Assembly (NCBI RefSeq): GCF_025566985.1
Contig: NZ_JAOQJD010000006.1
Span: 1-64,000 of the forward strand
Direction: 5' to 3'
DNA from: Aedoeadaptatus acetigenes
GTDB taxonomy: Bacteria; Bacillota; Clostridia; Tissierellales; Peptoniphilaceae
Length of the DNA stretch: 64,000 nucleotides
This document shows positions 34,134 through 42,735 of the stretch, one piece after another. The translations under genes were made by a program, and so were the position numbers. The notes beneath the pieces were generated by a model, which was not told the origin of the DNA, made no database searches, and was given only the letters and a program-made list of their open reading frames with translations. The first letter of the stretch is position 1; each line of letters begins with the position of its first letter.

Positions 34134-35463
34134 ATCTCTCCACTTCCTTTCCATAATAATTTTCATAGTTTTTCCTATACTGAACAAGGTCAGAAAATTG
34201 TTCTTTATTCAAAGAATACTCTTGCATAAGGGTGTTCTTTTTTTCTTGCAATTTATCGAGATTTGATAGTATTTCTTTTGTGCTTGGAAGCTTTTTATAG
34301 TTTTCTAAAATTTCTTTAGCGGCTATTTTATAAACAGAAAGTTCACTATAATATTCTTCTGCAAACTGATTATCTTCAGGATTTTTCTTGTGGTATTTAT
34401 AGATTTCACGATACTTATTTATAGTATTTATATTTTCCATATCTTGGGATAAACTTTTCATTTCACTTTCGATTTTCTTTATTTTATCTAACAAGTCTTG
34501 TCTATCATCAGCAGATTTTTTGATTAGATCATCGAGTTTAGTAATAGATTTAATTCCTTGTTCTCTAAGCTTAATTATCGAGTCAGCCATTGTTTTGATA
34601 TTATGTTTTCTTGCCCAAACTTCATAACCTTTTGAGGATTGAGCTTTTTCATTAGTGGATATATCAATAACATTTCCTACACGCTTTTTAATAGGATTAG
34701 CTTTATTTTTAATTGCTAAATCTATTCGTTCTTTGATTTTTTCCTCAGTATAATCTTCTCCGATAGTCTTAGCTCTTGTAAATCTTTGCTTATCTTTATG
34801 ACGAAAAGCAATGTGTTTACCAAACTTAATTTCATAATCAATAGATTTCATATTATCTAAAAATTCTTCCCACGAGTTAGACTTATTGATCATTCTATCT
34901 ATATCAAATTGAAGTTTAGACTTCCAAGAATTTCCTTTCTTGTTTTGATCATATTCGTACCAAGACTTACCAGCAGTTTTATATTTTCTCTTGTAAGCTT
35001 CATAGTATTTATCAATGACTGAAAGCTTATTTTCTTTACATAATTCATCACTTTGATACCTGATTTTGTGGTAAGATTTTTTGTTAGATTGGTAGCATTT
35101 ACCAGTCTTGTAATTAACATTATTAAAAATTATATGGTTATGGATATGTCCTCTATCTATATGAGTTGCAAGAACAAATTCATAATCTTCTTTTAAAATT
35201 TTCTTACATAATTCCATTCCAATTTCGTGAGCTTTTATAGGATCAACCTCTCCTGGTAGAAAAGATTGAATTAAATGTCTAGCTAAGACTGTTCCTTTAG
35301 TATCATTATCTTCTCGAGTTTTCAAAAATTGAATATGGGCAGTAGATGGATGACATTTGAATGAAGATACTAAGACTTTTTCATCAGTTTTTTCGCTCTT
35401 AGTAATGTAATCTATTGCTAAATTTAGAGTTGATTTTATAGGATTTATTTTTGTAATTGCCAT
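34132..35463 (-). CDS. MOBP-type relaxase (mobilization nuclease)
   Basis: The 443-residue protein is a relaxase of the Relaxase/Mobilization nuclease (MobA/VirD2) family, which nicks oriT and stays linked to the transferred strand. The three-histidine motif HIDRGHIHNHIIF (His101, His106, His108, with His110) is intact, and a likely catalytic tyrosine is Tyr19 in LAIDYITKSEKTD. The C-terminal half is helical and charged, as is common. The ATG at 35463 follows the mobC stop by one base; a GTG at 35472 is an alternative that overlaps mobC. It is the only relaxase in the window. It is transcribed against the other ICE genes and lies next to a candidate oriT. Confidence 0.88.
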   Translation of the reverse strand: MAITKINPIKSTLNLAIDYITKSEKTDEKVLVSSFKCHPSTAHIQFLKTREDNDTKGTVLARHLIQSFLPGEVDPIKAHEIGMELCKKILKEDYEFVLATHIDRGHIHNHIIFNNVNYKTGKCYQSNKKSYHKIRYQSDELCKENKLSVIDKYYEAYKRKYKTAGKSWYEYDQNKKGNSWKSKLQFDIDRMINKSNSWEEFLDNMKSIDYEIKFGKHIAFRHKDKQRFTRAKTIGEDYTEEKIKERIDLAIKNKANPIKKRVGNVIDISTNEKAQSSKGYEVWARKHNIKTMADSIIKLREQGIKSITKLDDLIKKSADDRQDLLDKIKKIESEMKSLSQDMENINTINKYREIYKYHKKNPEDNQFAEEYYSELSVYKIAAKEILENYKKLPSTKEILSNLDKLQEKKNTLMQEYSLNKEQFSDLVQYRKNYENYYGKEVER

Positions 35464-35464
35464 A

Positions 35465-35821
35465 TTAATCACCAGAACTTTCTTTTGATTTATTAAGAAG
35501 TAGGGAATGAATCTGCCATATTTCTCTTGATAATTTTTCTATTTCTTTATTCATTGCTTCAATTTCATTTTTGTAAATAACACCAGTTGTATTAGTAGCC
35601 TTGGCGATCTGGTTTATATTATTTGTTGCATTTGAAAGTAGCCATTGTAAGTTTCTAAATGGTTCTAAATCTACAACATAAATTTCTTTTTCTAATACGC
35701 ATTTTCTAAGAAAGTGGGACATAGTTTTGCAATTAGCAAGTTTCATTTTCTTTTCAAAAACTTCTTTTTCTTCTCTAGTTAATTTTATTTCTATTCTTTC
35801 ATTTCTAAATCTATTTGCCAT
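35465..35821 (-). CDS. MobC-type relaxosome accessory protein
   Basis: The 118-residue protein has an N-terminal ribbon-helix-helix-like segment (IEIKLTREEKEVFEKKMKLANC and MSHFLRKCVL), then the MobC core (NLQWLLSNATNNINQIAKATNTTG) and a helical tail. MobC proteins bind near oriT and help the relaxase open the DNA. A GGAGAA site lies before the ATG at 35821. The stop is one base before the relaxase start, so the two are coupled, as in many MOBP systems. Confidence 0.87.
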   Translation of the reverse strand: MANRFRNERIEIKLTREEKEVFEKKMKLANCKTMSHFLRKCVLEKEIYVVDLEPFRNLQWLLSNATNNINQIAKATNTTGVIYKNEIEAMNKEIEKLSREIWQIHSLLLNKSKESSGD

Positions 35822-35849
35822 CTTATTCTCCTTTATAAAATATATTTCG

Positions 35850-35950
35850 GGGTCTTAGGGTTCTCCCTAACAAGGTAAAAATTAAAAAAATGGAGCATTC
35901 CGTAAAGGTATGCTCCATTAATTTTTTCGTAAGTGTCCGTACACTTACTG
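35850..35950. other. candidate origin of transfer (oriT) with terminator
   Basis: Just upstream of mobC lie three inverted repeats: TTAGGG-TTCT-CCCTAA (35855-35870), a terminator-like ATGGAGCAT/ATGCTCCAT stem with T or A runs on both sides (35890-35927), and GTAAGTGT-CCGT-ACACTTAC (35929-35948). oriT sites usually sit beside the mobC-relaxase genes and contain short perfect inverted repeats next to the nick site. The nick position cannot be read from sequence alone. Confidence 0.5.
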
Positions 35951-36102
35951 TGCTTGCTACATAAGCTACATAAGAATAAATTAGATATCAAGCGTTAAGC
36001 AAGTTTTGAATTTGTAACTATATTATAACAAATAATCGTGGGCTATTCTATATAAAGATTGCCAAAATACAGATAATGATTGAGGTTACAGAACTGTTAA
36101 TA

Positions 36103-37095
36103 TCATAAATGGTTTTTAGAAGTTGAAATTGTAGAACTAATGCTGTGAAAATTAGAATTATCTTTTCTATATTCACGTGGCGTGCATCCTACATGTTGTT
36201 TGAAAATATAAGTAAAACTGCTTTGATGAGAATACCCCACAGCGCTAGCGATTTGTTGTATTGATAAATCATTTTCTAATAATAATCTTTTTGCTTTATC
36301 TATGCGGCAGTTCTTAATAAATTCTACAATTGTATATCCATATATTGAGTGAAATAGTTCAGACAGTTTAGATTTGCTCATATTGCACATGCGTGCATAC
36401 ATTTGAATGTTCGTTGGATTGGAAAAGTTTTGTTCTAAATAGTGACCAAGACGATGAAGTGCTTCTGAATCTTCTTTGTCTATAACATTGTGAACAGCAT
36501 TGCTTTTCCAAGATAAAAATGCTTCGATTATTTCTAATATTTTAGCCTCATAGAATAGTTCCGAGATTTCTGATGTTGGTGTGTATGTGGCAATATCATC
36601 AAGTATTGTTGAGATTTTTGGTATAAATAGGTCTGTACCAATTCGAGGGACTATTTCTGAAAGTGAAGAAAAGTCTTGATGAAATATTTTTGGAAGGTAT
36701 TCTTCATAATATTCAGGGAAAATTGAAACTCCAACACTGTCTAACCAAATCCCAGCAGGAATTATATATTCATGCTCGCCATTATCAAGGTAATAACCAA
36801 TAAGTTGATTTTTTTGATTACAAGAATTTTTTTTAATTGCTCTTGCAACATAAAATGAACTTTGGGAAAGTACCAACATTTTAGGGTGATAATATCTGTA
36901 ATGCATTTCATTATAAAAACAAAGATGGTAAATATTTATAGAACAAAATGCATTTACAGGGTATGTCCATAGATATCCTTCGCCAGTACTATCTTTTGGC
37001 ACCATGGTAAAACCACCACTGGGTTTGATACCAGATTTATCAGGATTTAGATTTAGTTGAGAAAATAAACCGGAATAAAATTTATCAGCATACAT
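36103..37095 (-). CDS. AraC family transcriptional regulator of the import module
   Basis: The 330-residue protein ends in an AraC/XylS DNA-binding domain (about 215-312): two helix-turn-helix units with IQMYARMCNMSKSKLSELFHSIYG and DLSIQQIASAVGYSHQSSFTYIFKQHVG, then TPREYRKD. The N-terminal 200 residues are a ligand-sensing domain of unknown specificity. An AAAGGAG site lies upstream of ATG 37095. It is divergent from the ECF operon, and the shared intergenic region holds direct repeats suited to an AraC dimer. It probably activates uptake genes when its substrate is present; AraC-type regulators of siderophore uptake are known, but the ligand here is unknown. Confidence 0.85.
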   Translation of the reverse strand: MYADKFYSGLFSQLNLNPDKSGIKPSGGFTMVPKDSTGEGYLWTYPVNAFCSINIYHLCFYNEMHYRYYHPKMLVLSQSSFYVARAIKKNSCNQKNQLIGYYLDNGEHEYIIPAGIWLDSVGVSIFPEYYEEYLPKIFHQDFSSLSEIVPRIGTDLFIPKISTILDDIATYTPTSEISELFYEAKILEIIEAFLSWKSNAVHNVIDKEDSEALHRLGHYLEQNFSNPTNIQMYARMCNMSKSKLSELFHSIYGYTIVEFIKNCRIDKAKRLLLENDLSIQQIASAVGYSHQSSFTYIFKQHVGCTPREYRKDNSNFHSISSTISTSKNHL

Positions 37096-37116
37096 TTGCG
37101 GCGCTCCTTTTTATAA

Positions 37117-37191
37117 AATGTCCAAAATTTTTAGTATAATGTCCAAACAAAATTTGGAGATATTGCAAAGGATAACTTTGCATATTATAAT
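37117..37191 (+). promoter_or_regulatory. AraC-regulated promoter of the ECF operon
   Basis: Two direct repeats AATGTCCAAA start at 37117 and 37138, exactly 21 bases apart (two helical turns). The promoter follows: TTGCAA (37163-37168), a 17-base spacer and TATAAT (37186-37191). An inverted repeat TGCAAAG-GATAA-CTTTGCA (37164-37182) overlaps the -35. The leader to the first gene is then about 165 bases, in which I see no known riboswitch. Confidence 0.65.
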
Positions 37192-37359
37192 AAATATATG
37201 AGTTAGCTAGGTCTAACCTTTTGTATATATTATATGCTGAACCACAAGGGAAATCAAGTAAAATGAGTTTATAAATTAATAATATGTATTGGATAAAATA
37301 CTAAATGATGTTTCTTGAGTATCAAGCGTAAATATAAAAAATTAAGGAGGATGTATTAC

Positions 37360-37971
37360 ATGACAGATAAGAAAGGTTTGAATCCAAACAGATTAAATGG
37401 TAAAGATTTAATCAATGCTGGGATTTTTTCAGCGATTTATGTGGTTATTATTATTGCAGTCGCATGCACTTTGGGGTTGATTCCAATTGGCTTTTTACTT
37501 CTCACTTTTGTTGTCCCATTTGTAGAAGGTATTCCAATGATGCTTTATTTTACAAAGATAAAGAAATTTGGAATGCTAATAATTTTACAGGCAGTAATTG
37601 GGATTGCCATGATTTTAACAGGAATGGGATATGATCTATTGATTTGGGCAATCATAACAGGAATTGTTGGAGAACTTATTTTGAAAGCTTCCAAATACCA
37701 AAAGAGCATGGGGTGTGTTCTTGCATATGCAGTATCGAGTATATGTATTGCGGGAAATTATGTACATTGGCTCACAGCGAGTCAGGAATGGTTAAAGAAT
37801 AAGGCAGCTAGCTATGGAGAAACATTTATGTATTCTGTTTATGGATGGTTTCATAGTAACTGGTGGTTATTCCCTCTTTTGATTGTTTCTTGCTTTGTGG
37901 GCGGCTTTCTTGGCGGGATGATTGGTCGTAAGGTTTTGAGGAAACATTTTGAAAGAAGCGGGTTGGTGTAA
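37360..37971 (+). CDS. ECF transporter S component (MptD/Trep_Strep family)
   Basis: The 203-residue membrane protein has about six spans, including LINAGIFSAIYVVIIIAVACTLG at the start and LIPIGFLLLTFVVPFVEGIPMMLYF, and ends with the basic IGRKVLRKHFERSGLV. It fits the MptD/Trep_Strep group of energy-coupling-factor substrate-binding subunits. ATG 37360 follows AAGGAGG by 9 bases; the upstream extension from 37315 has no ribosome site. It is coupled to the EcfT gene (TAATG overlap). The substrate is unassigned for this group. Confidence 0.8.
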   Translation: MTDKKGLNPNRLNGKDLINAGIFSAIYVVIIIAVACTLGLIPIGFLLLTFVVPFVEGIPMMLYFTKIKKFGMLIILQAVIGIAMILTGMGYDLLIWAIITGIVGELILKASKYQKSMGCVLAYAVSSICIAGNYVHWLTASQEWLKNKAASYGETFMYSVYGWFHSNWWLFPLLIVSCFVGGFLGGMIGRKVLRKHFERSGLV

Positions 37972-38714
37972 TGATTTCTGAACTATATCAGAAAAATGCA
38001 ACGGCGGATAAACTATATCTTGATCCACGAACAAAGATATTGATGTGTTTGCTTGTATCAACTACTTTGCTCAGTGGTTCTCCTGTTGGATACTTAAAAG
38101 TTTTTCACACGATACTTTCACTTTTGCCGTTTGTTTTTTTGATTGTTTTAAAGAAGGTGCGAGCAGTAGTTTATTTTTTTGCTTTGTATCTTTTTGCACT
38201 ATTTGTTCCAGATCTTCTTGCACCGCATTTACCAACTTGGTTTAACCTCTTGTTTACGGGAATAATTGCATTTTCGGTAGAAATTATTCCTGGTTATATG
38301 ATGGCATATTTTATTTTTTCAACAACATCTGTAGGCGAGTTTATTGCAGCTATGGATAGAATGCATGTTACGAAAAAACTTACAATTCCTATTTCGGTAA
38401 CATTTCGTTTTTTTCCTACCATTAGAGAAGAATATGTAAATGTGCGAGATGCTATGAAATTGCGAGGGATAGGTTCTTTTCGCAACCCTCTTATGATGTT
38501 AGAGTTTAGGATGGTTCCATTTTTAACAAGCATTGTATCTATTGGTAATGATTTGGCTGCTTCTGCACTTACAAGGGGACTTGCAGCACCTAATGAAAGA
38601 ACTAATGTAAGTAATATTGGGTTTACGTGGAGAGACTATCTTGTTTTCGGCAGTTTAATTATTTTTTATATCCTTTATTTTATTCTTATGTTCAAGCAAA
38701 AGGGGGCTTTATGA
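37971..38714 (+). CDS. ecfT: ECF transporter transmembrane subunit EcfT
   Basis: The 247-residue protein has an EcfT/CbiQ layout: the N-terminal LYLDPRTKILMCLLVSTTLL, several spans, and the coupling-helix region VRDAMKLRGIGSFR (containing the conserved Ala-Arg-Gly-like LRG motif), followed by PLMMLEFRMVPFLTSIVSIGNDLAASALTRGL with the second conserved TRG-like motif. It links the S component to the ATPases. The start overlaps the previous stop (TAATG), and the next gene overlaps its end, so the three subunits are translated together. Confidence 0.87.
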   Translation: MISELYQKNATADKLYLDPRTKILMCLLVSTTLLSGSPVGYLKVFHTILSLLPFVFLIVLKKVRAVVYFFALYLFALFVPDLLAPHLPTWFNLLFTGIIAFSVEIIPGYMMAYFIFSTTSVGEFIAAMDRMHVTKKLTIPISVTFRFFPTIREEYVNVRDAMKLRGIGSFRNPLMMLEFRMVPFLTSIVSIGNDLAASALTRGLAAPNERTNVSNIGFTWRDYLVFGSLIIFYILYFILMFKQKGAL

Positions 38715-40195
38715 TTAAATTTGAAAATGCAAGTTTTGTATATAAGAACGGGCAGAGAAATAATGGTATGCGAGATGTGAGCTTAAATATTCCGGAAGGT
38801 CAAGTTGTCCTGCTTTGTGGTGAATCTGGTTGTGGAAAAACAACTCTTACAAGAATGATAAATGGTCTAGTTCCGCATTTTTATGAAGGGGAAATGTCAG
38901 GTGAAGTTTTTGTTTGCGGAAACAATGTAGCTGAATGTGAACTGTATCAGCTAGCGTATTATGTAGGATCAGTATTTCAGAATCCAAAATCCCAGTTTTA
39001 TACAGTTAAAACAGATACAGAAGTAGTATTCACATGTGAAAATCTCGGAATGGAGAAACAACTTATTTTTGAACGTTTTGAAAATATTGTTGAGGCTCTT
39101 GATATTACTGCATTGCTAGGGAAAAGTCTTTTTTCTCTATCTGGCGGGGAAAAACAGAGGGTTGCTTGTGCTTCCGCTATAGCACCTAATCCTCCAATAG
39201 TCGTTATGGACGAGCCTACTTCCAATTTAGACACGCATACTATCGCACAGCTGCGAAAGATTATTAAAAAATGGAAGCAGGATAGAAAAACGGTGATAAT
39301 TGCTGAACATCGTTTGGAATGGCTTATGGATTTAGCTGATCGTGTGATATATATGAAAAATGGACGAATTATAAATGATTATACAATAGAACAATTTAAG
39401 AAAATCAGTAAAGAACAATTAAAAATTATGGGGCTTAGAAGTAAGCCTGAATTTCAAAAAGAGAATAGAGCAACGGATAATGCTGGAAAAATAGAGTTTG
39501 TTGATTTTAGTTATACTTACAAAGGAGAAAATAAACCGGCTCTTTCTATTCCTTATATAAACCTTCCGGAAAACTCTATTATCGGCATTGTTGGAAACAA
39601 TGGAGCAGGTAAATCTACTTTCGGACATGCTTTCTGTGGTTTGGAAAAAAGGTCGAAAGGGGATATCTTTCTAAATGGAGAAAGTTTTAAAAGAAAAAAT
39701 CGAATCGAAAGTACTTATATTGTTATGCAGGATGTAAATCAGCAGCTTTTTACCGAAAGTGTATTTGAAGAAGTCAGGTTATCTATGGAGAGGTTAGGAT
39801 TGTCTCATGAAGAACAGGAGAAAAGAACAAATATTATTCTGAAAGAGTTAGGGTTGGAAGAATTTAAAGACTCTCATCCCATGTCTTTGTCCGGAGGGCA
39901 AAAACAACGTGTTGCAATGGCTAGTGCGCTTGCATCTGATAAAAGATTTCTCCTATATGATGAACCAACTAGTGGACTTGATTATATGCATATGATTGAG
40001 GTGGCAGATGCTATAAAGCGTATGAAGGCGGCGAGACGAACGCAATTTGTGATTACGCATGATTCGGAGCTTGTTTCAAGATGCTGTGATTATATTCTAT
40101 TTCTTGAATGTGGGGAAGTAAAATGTATTGGAAATATAGATGATATGGCAATACAGGAGACACTTCAAGAATTTTGGAATCAGGTTTACATGTAG
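38711..40195 (+). CDS. ECF transporter ATPase with two fused nucleotide-binding domains
   Basis: The 494-residue protein contains two ABC domains, corresponding to fused EcfA and EcfA'. The first has Walker A CGESGCGKTT, signature LSGGEKQRVACA and Walker B IVVMDEPTSNLD. The second starts at about residue 255, with Walker A GNNGAGKST, signature LSGGQKQRVAMASAL and Walker B LLYDEPTSGLD. Both domains look catalytically complete. ATG 38711 follows an AGGGGG site; the longer frame from 38627 lies inside ecfT. It powers the dedicated ECF transporter of this module. Confidence 0.88.
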   Translation: MIKFENASFVYKNGQRNNGMRDVSLNIPEGQVVLLCGESGCGKTTLTRMINGLVPHFYEGEMSGEVFVCGNNVAECELYQLAYYVGSVFQNPKSQFYTVKTDTEVVFTCENLGMEKQLIFERFENIVEALDITALLGKSLFSLSGGEKQRVACASAIAPNPPIVVMDEPTSNLDTHTIAQLRKIIKKWKQDRKTVIIAEHRLEWLMDLADRVIYMKNGRIINDYTIEQFKKISKEQLKIMGLRSKPEFQKENRATDNAGKIEFVDFSYTYKGENKPALSIPYINLPENSIIGIVGNNGAGKSTFGHAFCGLEKRSKGDIFLNGESFKRKNRIESTYIVMQDVNQQLFTESVFEEVRLSMERLGLSHEEQEKRTNIILKELGLEEFKDSHPMSLSGGQKQRVAMASALASDKRFLLYDEPTSGLDYMHMIEVADAIKRMKAARRTQFVITHDSELVSRCCDYILFLECGEVKCIGNIDDMAIQETLQEFWNQVYM

Positions 40196-40282
40196 ATGAA
40201 ATGATGAATTAAGCTTTAGGTTCTTTTTTAAAATAATGGACAAAATAAATCAGCAACTTTGATTGTTTGTTTTGATTTTGCT

Positions 40283-40316
40283 TTTGCAAGAGGTACTAAG
40301 ATGCCTCTTGCAAAAA
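40283..40316. repeat. inverted repeat between the ECF and TetR genes
   Basis: TTTTGCAAGAGG pairs with CCTCTTGCAAAA, a 12-bp perfect stem with a 10-base loop. A terminator role is possible, but there is no T run right after it on the plus strand. Confidence 0.5.
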
Positions 40317-40326
40317 AAATAACATA

Positions 40327-40347
40327 ATTGATAGTACTATTATCAAT
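40327..40347 (+). promoter_or_regulatory. likely TetR operator
   Basis: A 21-base palindrome, ATTGATA-N7-TATCAAT, lies 18 bases before the TetR start codon. This size and position are typical for autorepression. Confidence 0.65.
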
Positions 40348-40364
40348 GTACAAGGGGGAATTTT

Positions 40365-40976
40365 ATGGCGAACCAAGATATTAGCATTACTCCTAGATTA
40401 TTGGAAAATGCAAAAAAAGAATTTAAACGAAATGGGTTTGAAAAAACTTCTTTAAATGTAATTTGTAAAAATGCAGGCATAACTACTGGAGCGTTATACA
40501 AGAGATTTAGTACTAAAGAAGATTTATTTAATAGCCTAGTTGAAAAACCCGCAAATAGACTCAAAGAATTCCTTGATAAAGAACATAGAGATTACAAAAA
40601 ATTACCCAAAGAGGAGCAAATAAATTGTGTCTTTAAAAATTGGGAGAATGAAGATAGATTTATTGGATTGATATATGAATACAAGGAAGAATTTTTAATG
40701 ATTTTAAATTTATCAGGTGGAACAAAATATGAGTTCTATTTTGATGAAATTTCTAAAATAATTACAGATGCAACCATACAATTTATTAGAACTAACAATA
40801 AAAGTGATGTAGATGAATTTATTTTGTATGAACTTGTTCATATATTAGTCAGTTCATATATAAAGGGAATTTTAGTACCTCTTTCCCAAAATATGAATTT
40901 AAATGAAGCTAATATTTACATTCAACACGTTAAAAAATTTTTCTATGCTGGATGGAAAGATTTGCTGAGAATATAA
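40365..40976 (+). CDS. TetR/AcrR family regulator
   Basis: The 203-residue protein starts with a TetR helix-turn-helix (LLENAKKEFKRNGFEKTSLNVICKNAGITTGALYKRFSTKEDLF, about 10-55). The rest is an all-helical ligand-binding domain without recognised specificity. AGGGGGA precedes ATG 40365. It stands at the head of the two ABC genes and downstream of a perfect palindrome, so it most likely represses this operon. Together with the AraC gene it gives the import module two independent regulators. Confidence 0.87.
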   Translation: MANQDISITPRLLENAKKEFKRNGFEKTSLNVICKNAGITTGALYKRFSTKEDLFNSLVEKPANRLKEFLDKEHRDYKKLPKEEQINCVFKNWENEDRFIGLIYEYKEEFLMILNLSGGTKYEFYFDEISKIITDATIQFIRTNNKSDVDEFILYELVHILVSSYIKGILVPLSQNMNLNEANIYIQHVKKFFYAGWKDLLRI

Positions 40977-40992
40977 GATTTGGAGAAGAAAA

Positions 40993-42735
40993 ATGTTTAA
41001 ATTATACAAAAAATTATTTAAGTATGTTCCTGAAAGAAAAACATTCGCATATGGTTCAATGCTATTAGCTGCTATTTCCACAATATGTTTAATGGCTTCT
41101 TACTGGTATTTGTGGGATTTGTTTTGCGAATTATTAGTTACCAAAGATTATAGTGCGGCTATAAAAGATAGTAAATTGATTGTAATCTATATGGTATCGT
41201 ATGGAGTTATTTACTTTGTGGCATTGATGGTATCACATATGCTTGGTTTTAGATTAGAAACAAATATCAGAAAAACTGGGTTAAAAAATCTAATCAATGC
41301 TTCTTTTGCTTTCTTTGATACGAATCCGTCAGGGAAAGTAAGAAAGATTATTGACGATAATGCTGGAGAAACACATTCTACAGTGGCACATTTGATTCCT
41401 GATAATGTTGTTGCAGGAATGTTGCCAATTTTAATGTTTATTATGACCTTTGCTGTTGATTATAGACTTGGTATTTTGTTGGCTATAACAATTGTAGTAG
41501 GTATTTTTCAATACAAATCAATGTATGGTGGAGAAGAATTTATGATGGCATATTCTAATTCTCTGGAGAAAATGAGTTCAGAGATAATTGAATATGTTAG
41601 AGGAATGCAAGTATTGAAGATTTTTGGGATAACCGTTCGTTCCTATAAAAGTTTATTGGATGCAATTCTCCAATACTCAAAAAACACTTATGAATATTCC
41701 TTAAGTTGCAGAAAGCCGTATGTGTCATTTCAAACGTTATTTAATACCTATTATTTGATATGTATTCCTTGCAGTATGTATTTTATAACAAAAGGAGAAC
41801 AAGCTGGGATGATTCTTGCAAAAGTAATCTTCTTTACTTGTTTTTCTGGGGTTATATTTTCATCATTTATGAAAGTTATGTTTGCTTCACAAAATAACTT
41901 TAATGCCGGACAGGTAATAGATCGTTTAGAGAATTTGATAGATGGAATGAAGAATGAAAAATTAGAACATGGTGAAAGAAAAGAATTTAAACATTATGAT
42001 ATTGAGTTTGATAGGGTTTTCTTTAAATATGATGAAAAATATATTATAGAAAATTTGAGCTTTAAGTTAGATGAGGGAAAAACTTTTGCTTTAGTTGGAC
42101 CATCTGGGTCAGGGAAGTCAACGATAGCGAAATTGATATCAGGTTTTTATTCTTTAAATAGTGGCAGTATAAAAATTGGTGGTTATGATATACGAGAATA
42201 TAGCGAGGAAACATTACTTCAAAATATTTCATTTGTATTTCAAAACTCAAAATTATTTAAAGCCTCTATTTATGAAAATGTAAAAATGGGTGACCAAAAT
42301 GCGACAAGAGAAGAAATTATGAATGCTCTGCATTTGGCAAAGTGCGAAAGTATTTTGGCAAAATTTCCTGAAAAGGAGAATACCATTATAGGCTCAAAGG
42401 GAGTGCATTTATCAGGTGGTGAAGTACAAAGGGTTGCCATTGCAAGAGCTATTTTGAAAAAATCTAAGATTATTATACTCGATGAAGCTTCAGCTGCCGC
42501 AGATCCCGAAAACGAGTATGAACTTCAACAAGCTTTTTCAAATTTAATGAAAGGGAAAACAACCATTATGATTGCTCACAGATTATCTTCAATTAGAAAT
42601 GTTGATGAGATATTGTTCATTGAAAATGGCAAAGTTATTGAGCGAGGTAATGATACAAATCTAATGAATTTAAATGGAAGATATAGAGAACTTCAAAACT
42701 TGTATGAAAAAGCAAATGATTGGAGGGTAATGTAA
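40993..42735 (+). CDS. ABC transporter half (membrane + ATPase), first partner
   Basis: The 580-residue protein has an N-terminal six-span membrane domain (about 15-300) of exporter fold and a C-terminal ATPase domain: Walker A GPSGSGKST, signature LSGGEVQRVAIARAI and Walker B IIILDEASAAADPENE, then the His-loop MIAHRLSSIRNV. Pairs of this kind beside AraC/ECF genes resemble YbtP/YbtQ or IrtA/IrtB, exporter-fold proteins that import metal-siderophores. A drug export role cannot be excluded. GGAGAAG lies before the ATG. The end overlaps the next start by one base (TAATG), so a heterodimer is expected. Confidence 0.85.
   Translation: MFKLYKKLFKYVPERKTFAYGSMLLAAISTICLMASYWYLWDLFCELLVTKDYSAAIKDSKLIVIYMVSYGVIYFVALMVSHMLGFRLETNIRKTGLKNLINASFAFFDTNPSGKVRKIIDDNAGETHSTVAHLIPDNVVAGMLPILMFIMTFAVDYRLGILLAITIVVGIFQYKSMYGGEEFMMAYSNSLEKMSSEIIEYVRGMQVLKIFGITVRSYKSLLDAILQYSKNTYEYSLSCRKPYVSFQTLFNTYYLICIPCSMYFITKGEQAGMILAKVIFFTCFSGVIFSSFMKVMFASQNNFNAGQVIDRLENLIDGMKNEKLEHGERKEFKHYDIEFDRVFFKYDEKYIIENLSFKLDEGKTFALVGPSGSGKSTIAKLISGFYSLNSGSIKIGGYDIREYSEETLLQNISFVFQNSKLFKASIYENVKMGDQNATREEIMNALHLAKCESILAKFPEKENTIIGSKGVHLSGGEVQRVAIARAILKKSKIIILDEASAAADPENEYELQQAFSNLMKGKTTIMIAHRLSSIRNVDEILFIENGKVIERGNDTNLMNLNGRYRELQNLYEKANDWRVM

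Noticed and set aside
37192..37359. riboswitch in the long leader of the ECF S-component gene
   Set aside because: No known riboswitch core and no terminator-antiterminator pair is visible in the 165-base leader.
40283..40316. firm terminator call for the inverted repeat after the EcfA gene
   Set aside because: The stem is perfect but is followed by A residues, not T, on the plus strand, so it is listed only as a repeat.
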